Shown here: piece after piece, positions 28,449-38,045 of the stretch
How positions within the stretch are numbered: position 1 is the stretch's first letter
How the letters are laid out: the number at the start of each line of letters is the position of its first letter
NCBI GenBank assembly: GCA_031285565.1
Contig: JAITVY010000046.1
Coordinates: forward strand, 1-64,000
Length of the DNA: 64,000 nucleotides
Direction: 5' to 3'
From: Tannerella sp.
GTDB taxonomy: Bacteria; Bacteroidota; Bacteroidia; Bacteroidales; Tannerellaceae
Program-made: the position numbers and the translations under genes
The notes under the pieces: generated by a model
Database searches by the model: none
Seen by the model: the letters and a program-made list of their open reading frames with translations, nothing else
Told to the model about the DNA's origin: nothing

Positions 28449-30395
28449 TTACTTATATATTTTATGGGTTAACACATTGTATCCCGTTGGTCTTTCAATA
28501 GAAAATTGCTTTGTATCTTCAGGCAACTCAATCTCTGTAATTTCTCCGGGTCGCAGTAGAGGTAAAGGTAGTATTTTATTTTCATATACGACTTTATAGC
28601 CATCAACTGTATATGATGGAAGAGCGTTTCTGTTTTTTAAGGATATCTTATTTTTCCCGTCTACTGTTTGAATATTTAATATTTCAATGGGTGAGCTTAA
28701 TTCTTTTAAGGTATAGAAAGAGGGCTTTCTTTCGCGATTCATCCCCGAAATGCCATGGGTGCGTCTTTTATATTTTCCTGCTCCTTCTTCGCCCATATGT
28801 GTTCTATAGTCGTTCAACGAAAAGTATATTGCGCCTACGACCCAGTCGTATTTATTCCATTCGCGAAGATGAAAATGCATTTCTTCTATTCTACGGGCAT
28901 CCCCACCTGTGAAAGCCGGTTCGCAAAGACCATGTTCCGTAATCATAATGGGACGATTGCCTACCGTTTCTTTTACTATCTGAAAATAATGCCCCAATTC
29001 ATCCCTTGATTTTCCATGCCAGGTGCCGATGTATTCATTCCATGTAGGGATACTACCCAGCAAAGATTCGTCTTTTTCTTTTCTGAAAGGCATCCTGTTT
29101 GATACAACCTGAATATGACGGGTTGGGTCTAAGTTTTGTGCATACCGGATAAGATCTACATATTGCTGGGGTGTTGTATTACCATTTACTTCATTACTTA
29201 TTCCCCATGAGAATATACATGGATGATTGTAATGTGTTTCTATCATTTCCGATAGCTGGTTTTCAATAATCTTTTGTGTCTCAGGTGTAAGATTCCCGGG
29301 CTGTTGCCACCAGGGGATTTCTTCCTGTACCAGGATTCCCATTTCATCCATTTTATCCAGGATATATTCATCCTGTTGCCAATGGAAACGGGTGATGACG
29401 CAATTTACGTCTTTCATGTCATTCAGTATGCCGTCTATGAAATCTCTTGGTTCTGCCATTCCATATTGAGGATTGCTTCCCGGCATCCATTCCACTCCAA
29501 TCAGCCTTACCGGATCGCCATTTAAAAGCATTTTTTCTCCATCTACCTTGATTTCTTTAAAGCCGAAATGGGTTGTGTAGGTATCTGCTGTTTTTCCGTT
29601 TACAACCGTTGATACCTGGAGATCATACAAATCAGGATGATCGAAATGCCACAATGCAGGATTGGGAATGCTGAAAGAAATAGCTGTCAATTGTTTATTT
29701 CCTGCTTTTTCAGAGACGGAAAAAACTTCTTTTCCCGATGTACGTTCTTTTACCTGTATCTTATATTCAAATTCTTTTTGCGGTTTTTCCCAAAGGTTGA
29801 TGTCCAATTTAACATTGCCTGTGTTTTGTGTATTGACATGCACATAACGTATAGCGGGTTTTTCCGCAACAATTAAATCGACATTACGGATAATACCACC
29901 ATCGTTAGCCCAGTCAAAGGATTTTTCGAAAGGAATAGCTTTGCCGGAATATTCGTTGGATACAGAGACGACAAGTTTATTATCTTTTCCGTATCTGACT
30001 GCATCAGCTATTTTTACATAAAAGATGGTATACCCTGAAGAAAAATGTTCGCCTATTTTTTCCCCGTTCATATAGATGACTGCATCCCGGTATATGGCAT
30101 GGAATTTCAGGCGAAGATCTTTTCCTTTATATGTATCCGGTATAGGTAATGTGTATTCGTACCAGGCAAGTCCTTTATAATCTTCCAACCCCTCCATAAT
30201 ATTCCACGTATGCGGAACCTGTACTTTTGTGGCGTTTGAGGGCAAACCTTTCGGGTAACCTTTTGCGCCCTGGTTCAAACTATCCACACAAAACAGCCAT
30301 TCACCATTGAGCGATTTAAGAGTTCGTTCTGCTAACAGGGTGCTAAATGAGAATGATATCATGAAGAAGAGTAATATTGTTATTCTTTTGTTCAT
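28449..30395 (-). CDS. GH2 beta-galactosidase/beta-glucuronidase-like enzyme
   Basis: Signal peptide; LNGEWLFCVDS…VQVPHTWN; FSWGISNEVNGN (acid/base) and PIMITEHG (nucleophile). Confidence 0.92.
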   Translation of the reverse strand: MNKRITILLFFMISFSFSTLLAERTLKSLNGEWLFCVDSLNQGAKGYPKGLPSNATKVQVPHTWNIMEGLEDYKGLAWYEYTLPIPDTYKGKDLRLKFHAIYRDAVIYMNGEKIGEHFSSGYTIFYVKIADAVRYGKDNKLVVSVSNEYSGKAIPFEKSFDWANDGGIIRNVDLIVAEKPAIRYVHVNTQNTGNVKLDINLWEKPQKEFEYKIQVKERTSGKEVFSVSEKAGNKQLTAISFSIPNPALWHFDHPDLYDLQVSTVVNGKTADTYTTHFGFKEIKVDGEKMLLNGDPVRLIGVEWMPGSNPQYGMAEPRDFIDGILNDMKDVNCVITRFHWQQDEYILDKMDEMGILVQEEIPWWQQPGNLTPETQKIIENQLSEMIETHYNHPCIFSWGISNEVNGNTTPQQYVDLIRYAQNLDPTRHIQVVSNRMPFRKEKDESLLGSIPTWNEYIGTWHGKSRDELGHYFQIVKETVGNRPIMITEHGLCEPAFTGGDARRIEEMHFHLREWNKYDWVVGAIYFSLNDYRTHMGEEGAGKYKRRTHGISGMNRERKPSFYTLKELSSPIEILNIQTVDGKNKISLKNRNALPSYTVDGYKVVYENKILPLPLLRPGEITEIELPEDTKQFSIERPTGYNVLTHKIYK

Positions 30396-30437
30396 AAGTT
30401 TAGAGTCTTTTTTGTTAAGTAAATTGACTGTGGTTTA

Positions 30438-30475
30438 ATAAAGACCTTTTATCAATACGGATAAAAGGTCTTTAT
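30438..30475. repeat. Hairpin 1: ATAAAGACCTTTTATC-aatacg-GATAAAAGGTCTTTAT
   Basis: 16-bp perfect inverted arms, 6-nt loop, in the SusD/GH2 intergenic gap. Confidence 0.9.
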
Positions 30476-30484
30476 CCGGGAATC

Positions 30485-30520
30485 TAAAGGGTCTTTATCC
30501 GCCCGAATAAAGACCCTTTA
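30485..30520. repeat. Hairpin 2: TAAAGGGTCTTTAT-ccgcccga-ATAAAGACCCTTTA
   Basis: 14-bp perfect inverted arms, 8-nt loop, 10 nt after hairpin 1. Confidence 0.9.
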
Positions 30521-30534
30521 TCAGTACATCATAA

Positions 30535-32049
30535 TTATTTCCAGGCGTCGTTTTGTGTAATATTGGGATTGTTATTCAGTTCTTCTTCAGGGATCGGATA
30601 ATAGTTGTAACGCGGTGTATAATTGTTGTATCCTTCTACCTGGCTTTCTTTTATAACCTGTTCAAGTATACCCCATCTTCTGAGGTCATAAAAACGCATT
30701 CCTTCACGTGCAAATTCCAGATTTCGCTGATGCATGATTTCCTGCATCATCTGGTTCTGATTCCATGAGTTCATTGTTGAACTGATATCTTTTAATTGAG
30801 CTCTTTCACGAATCCGGTGTACCAACGGAGCAGCAAGGGAAACTTTATTCTGCATGGTGTAGGCTTCCGCCAGCATTAATAATACGTCAGCATAACGCAT
30901 TGGATATTCATTTAAGGTAGACTTCCAGTCTCCCTCATCCTTATTCCACCAGTTTTGTCCTTTTCGCGGCCATACAGCATCTTTTTCAAATTTTTCCGTG
31001 AAATTATATGTGTAGTATACACAACCCGGATAGTCCCAGGCAAGTGTAGCCAAAGCACGTGGGTCAAAATTATCGTCTTTCGTTCCTTCTTTCATGAAAG
31101 CTTCCAGTAATACTTTGGTAGGTATTAACTCGAACCATCCGCCTACTTCGCCCGGTGCACATTCCTGCGCCATTGTTGTTGAGTGTACTTTCATTGCCGG
31201 GTTATTCTCTGTCCCCCAGATGTCCGGGCCTCCTTCGAGGCTGAACTGTATTTCGAAAACAGACTCTTTACTGTTTTCATGCATGCCATCGAATAAATGG
31301 GCGTAATTTTCTAACAAACCGTACCCGTATTCCGCTTCATTATCAGTCAGTAATCTGAACTCCTGTTCTGCTTTGTCCCACATTTCCTGAAAAAGATATG
31401 CTTTTCCAAGAAATGCAATAGCTGCACCTTTTGTCGCACGTCCTATCTTATCTGTCGGATACTTGACCGGTAAGGATGCTTTTGCATCCTGTAAGTCGCT
31501 GACAGCTTGATTCCATACTTCAACCTGTGGAGATTTTGAAGTAAAGTATTCGCTTTGATCAGTGATTAATTGGGTAATAATGGGAGCATCTCCAAATTCT
31601 ATTGCGAGTATGAAGTAATTTAATCCGCGGAGGAATTTTGCTTCAGCAACTAATTGTTGTTTTTTTGTTTCATCTGTACCCGTTATTTCTTCCGCATAAT
31701 GGATTACCTGATTGGCTCTGAATATTCCGACATACAGGGACCTGAATATTTTCGTGCTTTCATTGGTGCTGGGGGTATTCTTGAAAGTAGAAATGGCATA
31801 ACGTCCCTGAACATCATTGCGTGTTGTATAATTCTCCGTTCTACATTCTTTCATTTGCATGGCCTGAATTTCCCAGTATCCTGCCGGTTCTTCCAGGAAC
31901 GCGTTGTATATTGTAGCAACACCCGATTCAAGATCTTCATTTGTTTTCCAGGAAGATAAAGTGGTCTTCTTATTCGGATTATCCAGGTCTAAAAAATCCG
32001 AGCAGGAAACAAATACTAAAAGTGCTAATAAAAAAACTATATTTTTCAT
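30535..32049 (-). CDS. SusD/RagB-family nutrient-binding lipoprotein
   Basis: Lipobox ALLVFVSCSDFLDLDNPNKKT; AEAKFLRGLNYFILAIEFGDAPI; C-terminal YYPIPEEELNNNPNITQNDAW. Confidence 0.95.
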   Translation of the reverse strand: MKNIVFLLALLVFVSCSDFLDLDNPNKKTTLSSWKTNEDLESGVATIYNAFLEEPAGYWEIQAMQMKECRTENYTTRNDVQGRYAISTFKNTPSTNESTKIFRSLYVGIFRANQVIHYAEEITGTDETKKQQLVAEAKFLRGLNYFILAIEFGDAPIITQLITDQSEYFTSKSPQVEVWNQAVSDLQDAKASLPVKYPTDKIGRATKGAAIAFLGKAYLFQEMWDKAEQEFRLLTDNEAEYGYGLLENYAHLFDGMHENSKESVFEIQFSLEGGPDIWGTENNPAMKVHSTTMAQECAPGEVGGWFELIPTKVLLEAFMKEGTKDDNFDPRALATLAWDYPGCVYYTYNFTEKFEKDAVWPRKGQNWWNKDEGDWKSTLNEYPMRYADVLLMLAEAYTMQNKVSLAAPLVHRIRERAQLKDISSTMNSWNQNQMMQEIMHQRNLEFAREGMRFYDLRRWGILEQVIKESQVEGYNNYTPRYNYYPIPEEELNNNPNITQNDAWK

Positions 32050-32061
32050 ATTATTGTAGAT

Positions 32062-35000
32062 TTAAAAATTCAACTGTAATCCGATTTGATATGTTTTATT
32101 TAGTGGATAGACCCTGAAGTCAATACCTCTGGTACCTAAACCGTTGCCTGCAATGTCAGGGTTGTAGCCTGAATAATCAGTAATGGTAAACAGGTTATCG
32201 CCTGCTACATAGATACGGCATCTTTCAATAAAGGCTTTCTTTGTCAGTGCAACGGGTAATGTATAGCCTAACTGAATTGTTTTACATCTGAAATAAGAAC
32301 TGTTTTCAAGGAAACGGTCTGAATAATCAGCGCCATTATCATTGGGATCATCAATATTCAACCGGGGAAAATTTGAGTTCGGATTGTAAGTATATGAATT
32401 CAGTGTTTCTTTGCTGTAGTTTGTGTTTAAACGAACTGTTTCCGTATATGATTTGGCTCCATTATATATTTTCCCTCCTTGCGTTCCCTGGAAAAACATG
32501 CTTAAGTCAATGCCTTTCCATTCGCCTTGCAAACGGATACCATATTCAAAATCAGGGAATGGACTCCCACAATATTGGCGGTCTTCCCCGTTTATTTGTC
32601 CGTCTCCATTTGCGTCAACGTAACGGATGTCTCCTAAATCGGCTCTGGGCTGGATCAGTTTTCCATCTTTACTGTGTGCATTGATTTCTTCCTGCGAACG
32701 GAATAAACCGTCTGTTTTAACCAGGAAGAATGAATAAATGGGATACCCGGCTTCGCTATATGTTACAGCCGAACCGTGATGGGAGGCAGTACCTCCTGAT
32801 ATTTTCTGTGTACCTGTACTCAATTCTACTACTTCGTTTTTAGTGTGGGATAGGTTTCCTGTAACTGAATAATTAAAATCACGAATATTACCATTGTATT
32901 CAAGAGACATTTCAAATCCTTTATTAGAAACTTTACCTGCGTTTGTGTACGGATTTTCTTTTGCTCCTACTGATAAAGGAATAGGAACCCGTAATAACAG
33001 ATCGGATGTTGTTTTTTCAAAATAATCGAAAGTGAAGTTCATTCTACCATTCCATAAACCCAGATCGAGACCGACATCAAATGTAGCTGTCGACTCCCAT
33101 TTTAATCCTGCAGCCGGATATTCGGTCTGTATATTGCCTACCCATAACTTATTCGGTTCCCCCACGGCGTAACTGATTGCTGGAGTGATTAAGCCAAGAT
33201 ATTGGTAGTTCCCGATTTCCTGATTACCCAGTATTCCGTAACTTGTTCTTAGTTTCAATTCTGTTACGGGAGTATTCAGATCAGCGAAAAAGCGTTCGTT
33301 TTCTAAATTCCATGCACCCGAAATAGATGGAAAATTACCCCATCTGTTTTCCGGGCTGAAACGGGAAGAACCGTCTCTACGAAACGTTGCAGTCATAATG
33401 TATCTGTTATCATAGGAGTAAATAGCTCTTCCTAAAAATGATAGCAAACGGTTTTTTTCGGTATATCCTGTTGCGGCTGCTTGTTCTGTTCCTGCGTCCA
33501 GTACTTTGATTCCATCGGGCATACCTTTGGCGGAAGCCCTTATAATGCGGTAATCATTTTGATAAACCGTTTGCCCGACCAGTAAGTTAATGGAATGCTT
33601 GCCAAAGTCTTTCATATACGAAAGTGTGTTTTCTACCTGATAATACTTGGTCAGATCGCTTGTTTCGGCCAATGAATTTAACGTATTACTAAAAATACTG
33701 CCTACTTCATATACGGGTGTGTATAAATATGATTTATGCTCTGTAGTAGTTACACCGACATTTAATTTATATTTTAAACCTTCGTATAGACTTACTTCTC
33801 CATACAAGTTTACCAATGCCTGATAATAATCATTTTTACTGTCAATTAAATTTAATGCTGCAACAGGGTTAAAAACATCCAGAACTGCACCTTTTGCACC
33901 TCCGTAACCTCCGATCGCATTTTCGTCATAGACTTTAAATCCCGGAAGCATCATGGTGGCGGCCCCGATTACGTTTCCTCCTTGTCCGCCCACACCCGGC
34001 ATATCTTTCCGGTTTTCTTTTGTAATCATTACAGTCTCACCTATTTTAAAAATACCTTTCGTATAATCTGTTTTTACACGCAGGTTCAATCTGTCATAAT
34101 TCGTTTTTTCAATAACTCCCTCCTGGTTATAGTAGCCTAATGACATGTTGTATTTCAGATTATCGGATCCACCGGAAAGTCCTAACGAATAATTTTGTGT
34201 AGGTGCTGTTCTGAAGATCTCATCCTGCCAGTCTGTTCCTTTTCCGGGGACTTCCGGATTTTCTGCAATATCCAAGTGGGCTTTACCTGCTGCATCATAA
34301 GCGGCGTTGCTCACTTTTGTCCATTCTTCGGCCGTCAATAAATCCAGTTTTTTATTTACTTTGGAGATTCCATATACGGCATCAAACGATACTTTCATTT
34401 CTCCCCGTTTACCACTTTTTGTCGTAATCATAATTACCCCGTTAGCTGCACGGGAACCGTAAATTGCTGCTGCCGAAGCATCTTTCAAAACCTGGATTGA
34501 TTCGATATCGTATGGGTTCAGGTTATTCATAGAGGTAACGGCAATATCGTCTACTAAAATCAACGGATTATTGTTATTCAATGATCCGGCTCCCCTTACC
34601 TGGATTCTTGTTCCGGAACCAGGCGCTCCACCGGCGGATTCGACCGTTACTCCGGCAATTTTACCCTGAATAGCGCTACCCAGATTTCCATTACTTTGCT
34701 GGTCTAATTGTTCAGCTTTCAACCCGCCTATAGCACCTGTTAAATCTTTCTTTTTAATTACCCCGTAACCGATTACTACTACTTCTTCCAGTGTTTCGGT
34801 GTCGGAGACCAACGTGATTTTTAAATCGCGTTGGTTAGTGATTACAATCTCCTGGGTAACCATACCAATAAAGGAAATCACGATCGTGCTACCCTGTTGT
34901 ACATCTAATGAAAATTTCCCGTCAACATCCGTGATCGTTCCCTGTGTCGTTCCCTTTACTACTACGTTTACGCCAGGCATCGTTTCTCCTGTCTCATCGA

Positions 35001-35187
35001 TAACAGTACCGGATATTTTAACCGTCTGGTTTTGTTGATTAAAAGACCCTACTTCATTTTTTAAACCTGCTTTGGCCTGAAGATTAAGACTCAATAGAAA
35101 TAATCCGGCCAGACAACAGAGAAACCGTTTGGATATGGCATCTCTTTTTTCAGGATTCTTATATCCTGGGAATACTTTTTTATTCAT
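32062..35187 (-). CDS. SusC/RagA-family TonB-linked outer-membrane protein
   Basis: VKISGTVIDETGETMPGVNVVVKGTTQGTITDVDGKFSL; LEEVVVIGYGVIKKKDLTGAIGGL; beta-barrel. Confidence 0.96.
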   Translation of the reverse strand: MNKKVFPGYKNPEKRDAISKRFLCCLAGLFLLSLNLQAKAGLKNEVGSFNQQNQTVKISGTVIDETGETMPGVNVVVKGTTQGTITDVDGKFSLDVQQGSTIVISFIGMVTQEIVITNQRDLKITLVSDTETLEEVVVIGYGVIKKKDLTGAIGGLKAEQLDQQSNGNLGSAIQGKIAGVTVESAGGAPGSGTRIQVRGAGSLNNNNPLILVDDIAVTSMNNLNPYDIESIQVLKDASAAAIYGSRAANGVIMITTKSGKRGEMKVSFDAVYGISKVNKKLDLLTAEEWTKVSNAAYDAAGKAHLDIAENPEVPGKGTDWQDEIFRTAPTQNYSLGLSGGSDNLKYNMSLGYYNQEGVIEKTNYDRLNLRVKTDYTKGIFKIGETVMITKENRKDMPGVGGQGGNVIGAATMMLPGFKVYDENAIGGYGGAKGAVLDVFNPVAALNLIDSKNDYYQALVNLYGEVSLYEGLKYKLNVGVTTTEHKSYLYTPVYEVGSIFSNTLNSLAETSDLTKYYQVENTLSYMKDFGKHSINLLVGQTVYQNDYRIIRASAKGMPDGIKVLDAGTEQAAATGYTEKNRLLSFLGRAIYSYDNRYIMTATFRRDGSSRFSPENRWGNFPSISGAWNLENERFFADLNTPVTELKLRTSYGILGNQEIGNYQYLGLITPAISYAVGEPNKLWVGNIQTEYPAAGLKWESTATFDVGLDLGLWNGRMNFTFDYFEKTTSDLLLRVPIPLSVGAKENPYTNAGKVSNKGFEMSLEYNGNIRDFNYSVTGNLSHTKNEVVELSTGTQKISGGTASHHGSAVTYSEAGYPIYSFFLVKTDGLFRSQEEINAHSKDGKLIQPRADLGDIRYVDANGDGQINGEDRQYCGSPFPDFEYGIRLQGEWKGIDLSMFFQGTQGGKIYNGAKSYTETVRLNTNYSKETLNSYTYNPNSNFPRLNIDDPNDNGADYSDRFLENSSYFRCKTIQLGYTLPVALTKKAFIERCRIYVAGDNLFTITDYSGYNPDIAGNGLGTRGIDFRVYPLNKTYQIGLQLNF

Positions 35188-35232
35188 GGCAATAATTTAG
35201 AAGTTAAATAATGTGTTTTGTTAAGTAAGTTC

Positions 35233-38028
35233 TCAATAAATTGATTCGGGTTTTGCCCTTTTATATTCTTTTTTTTCCGGATCAATCAATGAGGTTATTT
35301 TATTGAATGTTATTTGCTTTTGGGGCTTGAAATCATCCAACTTCATGTATTCAAGAATGCTATACAGGAGTTGTCGTTTTTCAGGAATTGCAGATGTCTT
35401 ATGTAATAAATCCATGCTGCATACGATTAGTTTCCCTTTTTCGCAATTGGTTTCGAAGAGTGTAGCTAATCTTCTGTTATTCGCAAAATTATCTACAGCT
35501 TCAATCAATGGTTCTATCTCTGTGTGTAAACTATCCGTAATCAACGTTTTCGATTCAGTCAACAGGTGCCACCATTGCCAATCGGTATGCATACGGGTTG
35601 GGAAGTGTGAAAATATCTTATGTGCCGGATTGCAAAGGATACCCATCGTACCTGCCTGTTTAGGGAAATGTACAGGGCTCCAGAACACAGGAAGAAATTT
35701 TCCTTCGAGTCCGGTTAATGTTTCGTATGCAGGATTAAATAAAACTTTTTGTCCCTCTTTTAATGCTTTTTCTGCTTCCTGTATATTTGAGGTAAGAACG
35801 ATATCTCCTTTTTCTATGTTTAAAGAGTGGGGATATACCCATATTCTCCATGAATTCAAATATGCAGTGTTTTGGATAGAAACGGAAAGTGTTAATTCAT
35901 CGGCATTACTGATATCATTTAACGGACAATTAATCTCACCCATTTGCTGATTGGTGCCGGCGGTTGAATTTATATTGTTAATGGCACCCTCTTTTATCGT
36001 TTGCCCTTTTGAATCTTTGAGTTGCCAGATAATTGTTTGATTATTCAAATCGTTTTCTCCGTAATTCGCAATCTCTACGGTAGCATGAAATGTTTCCGAA
36101 TTCAGATAGGCAGCTTTCGGAAAACGGATTAATGGAACGACCGGTGAACAGAACTGGCGAAATTCGGATGCATCAATAAGTCCTTTGCTGTCCCAGAATG
36201 CATCTAATAATCCGACTAAAGCTGTTCCTTGTCCGGGGAAATCATGCAAATCCAATAGCTGGAAGCCGCTGCACCCGGGTGTTTTTAATGCTCTTTCAAT
36301 TTCTTCTTTATATAATAGCGCTGCTAATTTTCCGGAAGCATTCAGATAGTCATCAGCTTTGTCGAGCAATCCTTTTTGCTCAAGTTCTTTTTTTACACCT
36401 TTAAAGTTTAATGGCTCCAGGACACCCGTATATTTATCTATTTCTTTCAGGTTCGGATATACGGCATATTGTCCGATCTCGTGGGTAATCAATGGTACTG
36501 TCATGTCTTTTACAGCTTCAGCATAGTCTTTGTTGAAACAAGGTGGTTCTGTGTTAAATATACCTTGCCCGCGTACCCAACCGTTTTTAGTCCATTGGGT
36601 AATAAAGAAATCATCATCTGACTCCGGCCAGTCTCCATGACCTTTCTCAAACGTGAAAGATGTGGTGGTGTATAAATGCCTGGAATCTTTTTGCTTTAGA
36701 TACATCATCAGGTCTCTTAAGAAGTCGAAATCAGGTTGTAGTTCGTTGCCCATGCTGAAGAAGCAAAAGGATGGATGATTGCCATATTCGGCAATGATAC
36801 GATCTGCTTCTTCATATAAGAACCGGTTTGTACCAGAATCTTTGCCGACATTGAGTGACCATAATGGTAGTTCTACCTGTAAATAAAATCCCATTTCATC
36901 GGCAATCTCAAAGGCTGCTTTGGGTGGGCACCATGAATGGAAACGCAGGTGATTTAATCCCCATTCGCGTGCTGATTCCATTACTTTACTCCAGCCTGTT
37001 TTATCCATAGGGGGATGACCTGTTAACGGGAAAATACAACATTCCAGCGTGCCCCGCATAAAAGCTCTTTTTTTATTAATCAGAATAGATGCATTTTGTT
37101 GTTTTAGTTCCCGCATGCCGAATGTTGTACTTTTAGATGAACTGTTTTTTCCTGCATCCAGGGAAACAGCCAGTTCATAAACCGATGGAGTTAATTCGCT
37201 CCACAGGTAGATTTCATCCCCCATAGGATAAGTAATCTCAACAATCTGCTCTTCTTTGTCAAGGGATATGTTTTCAAGGATAACATCTTTCAGGATTATG
37301 TTTTTATGAGGTAAACTAACTGTTGCCGTGAGTTTGCCCGATGATTGTGAGCCTGTGTTTTTGATGTGAACTTTCGCCCGTATATTTTTTTGACTGATAT
37401 CGGGATATACATCTATTTGTTGGATTGAAACAACATCTTCAGCTATTAATGCTAATTCCCCAAGCATACCATTCCACATGATCTGTGTTTCGTTGGTGTA
37501 GGCATGTCCCATATCGTTGACTGATATATCATATTTCTTCCGGTTATCAATCCGTACACAGATCGTATGTTTTCCGGGAGTAAGGTAGCCGGTCAGATCA
37601 AAAGAATGAGGAGCAATCAGGCTTTCTTCTTTTTCTTTTACTTCCTGACCGTCAATCCATACAGATGTGCCCCAGATTACGCGCTCCAGTTTTAAATAGA
37701 TATTTTTTTCTTTCCAGCCGGAGGGTATCGATACTTCCTTTTTGTACCATGCCGGCCCGATGTAACTATGTTTTCTGGTAAGATGTAATATCTGCGGTTT
37801 GGTAATTGCCGGTTCGAGGGCATTGGGTATACCTTTTTGAGCATCGTCAGTAGTACCGGGCAGGGATATTTTATCTGAAAACTCTTTGGCAGACCAGTTT
37901 TCTTTAAGTCCGATATCCGTAGAATCAAGTGCAAACTGCCATTCCCCGGCTAATGAGATGTGTTGTATGTTTTCCTGTCGGCATGAGAAAAGCATAATGG
38001 TTATAAAAATTAAATAGATGTATTTCAT
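35233..38028 (-). CDS. GH2-family glycoside hydrolase with extra C-terminal domain (paralogue of 25637-28447)
   Basis: Shared blocks GTLECCIFPLTGHPPMDKTGW, LNHLRFHSWCPPKAAFEIADEMG, GNHPSFCFFSMGNEL, THEIGQYAVYPNLKEIDKYTGVL, GFQLLDLHDFPGQGTALVGLLDAFWDSKG. Confidence 0.88.
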   Translation of the reverse strand: MKYIYLIFITIMLFSCRQENIQHISLAGEWQFALDSTDIGLKENWSAKEFSDKISLPGTTDDAQKGIPNALEPAITKPQILHLTRKHSYIGPAWYKKEVSIPSGWKEKNIYLKLERVIWGTSVWIDGQEVKEKEESLIAPHSFDLTGYLTPGKHTICVRIDNRKKYDISVNDMGHAYTNETQIMWNGMLGELALIAEDVVSIQQIDVYPDISQKNIRAKVHIKNTGSQSSGKLTATVSLPHKNIILKDVILENISLDKEEQIVEITYPMGDEIYLWSELTPSVYELAVSLDAGKNSSSKSTTFGMRELKQQNASILINKKRAFMRGTLECCIFPLTGHPPMDKTGWSKVMESAREWGLNHLRFHSWCPPKAAFEIADEMGFYLQVELPLWSLNVGKDSGTNRFLYEEADRIIAEYGNHPSFCFFSMGNELQPDFDFLRDLMMYLKQKDSRHLYTTTSFTFEKGHGDWPESDDDFFITQWTKNGWVRGQGIFNTEPPCFNKDYAEAVKDMTVPLITHEIGQYAVYPNLKEIDKYTGVLEPLNFKGVKKELEQKGLLDKADDYLNASGKLAALLYKEEIERALKTPGCSGFQLLDLHDFPGQGTALVGLLDAFWDSKGLIDASEFRQFCSPVVPLIRFPKAAYLNSETFHATVEIANYGENDLNNQTIIWQLKDSKGQTIKEGAINNINSTAGTNQQMGEINCPLNDISNADELTLSVSIQNTAYLNSWRIWVYPHSLNIEKGDIVLTSNIQEAEKALKEGQKVLFNPAYETLTGLEGKFLPVFWSPVHFPKQAGTMGILCNPAHKIFSHFPTRMHTDWQWWHLLTESKTLITDSLHTEIEPLIEAVDNFANNRRLATLFETNCEKGKLIVCSMDLLHKTSAIPEKRQLLYSILEYMKLDDFKPQKQITFNKITSLIDPEKKEYKRAKPESIY

Positions 38029-38045
38029 ATTATTAGTTGGTGTAT

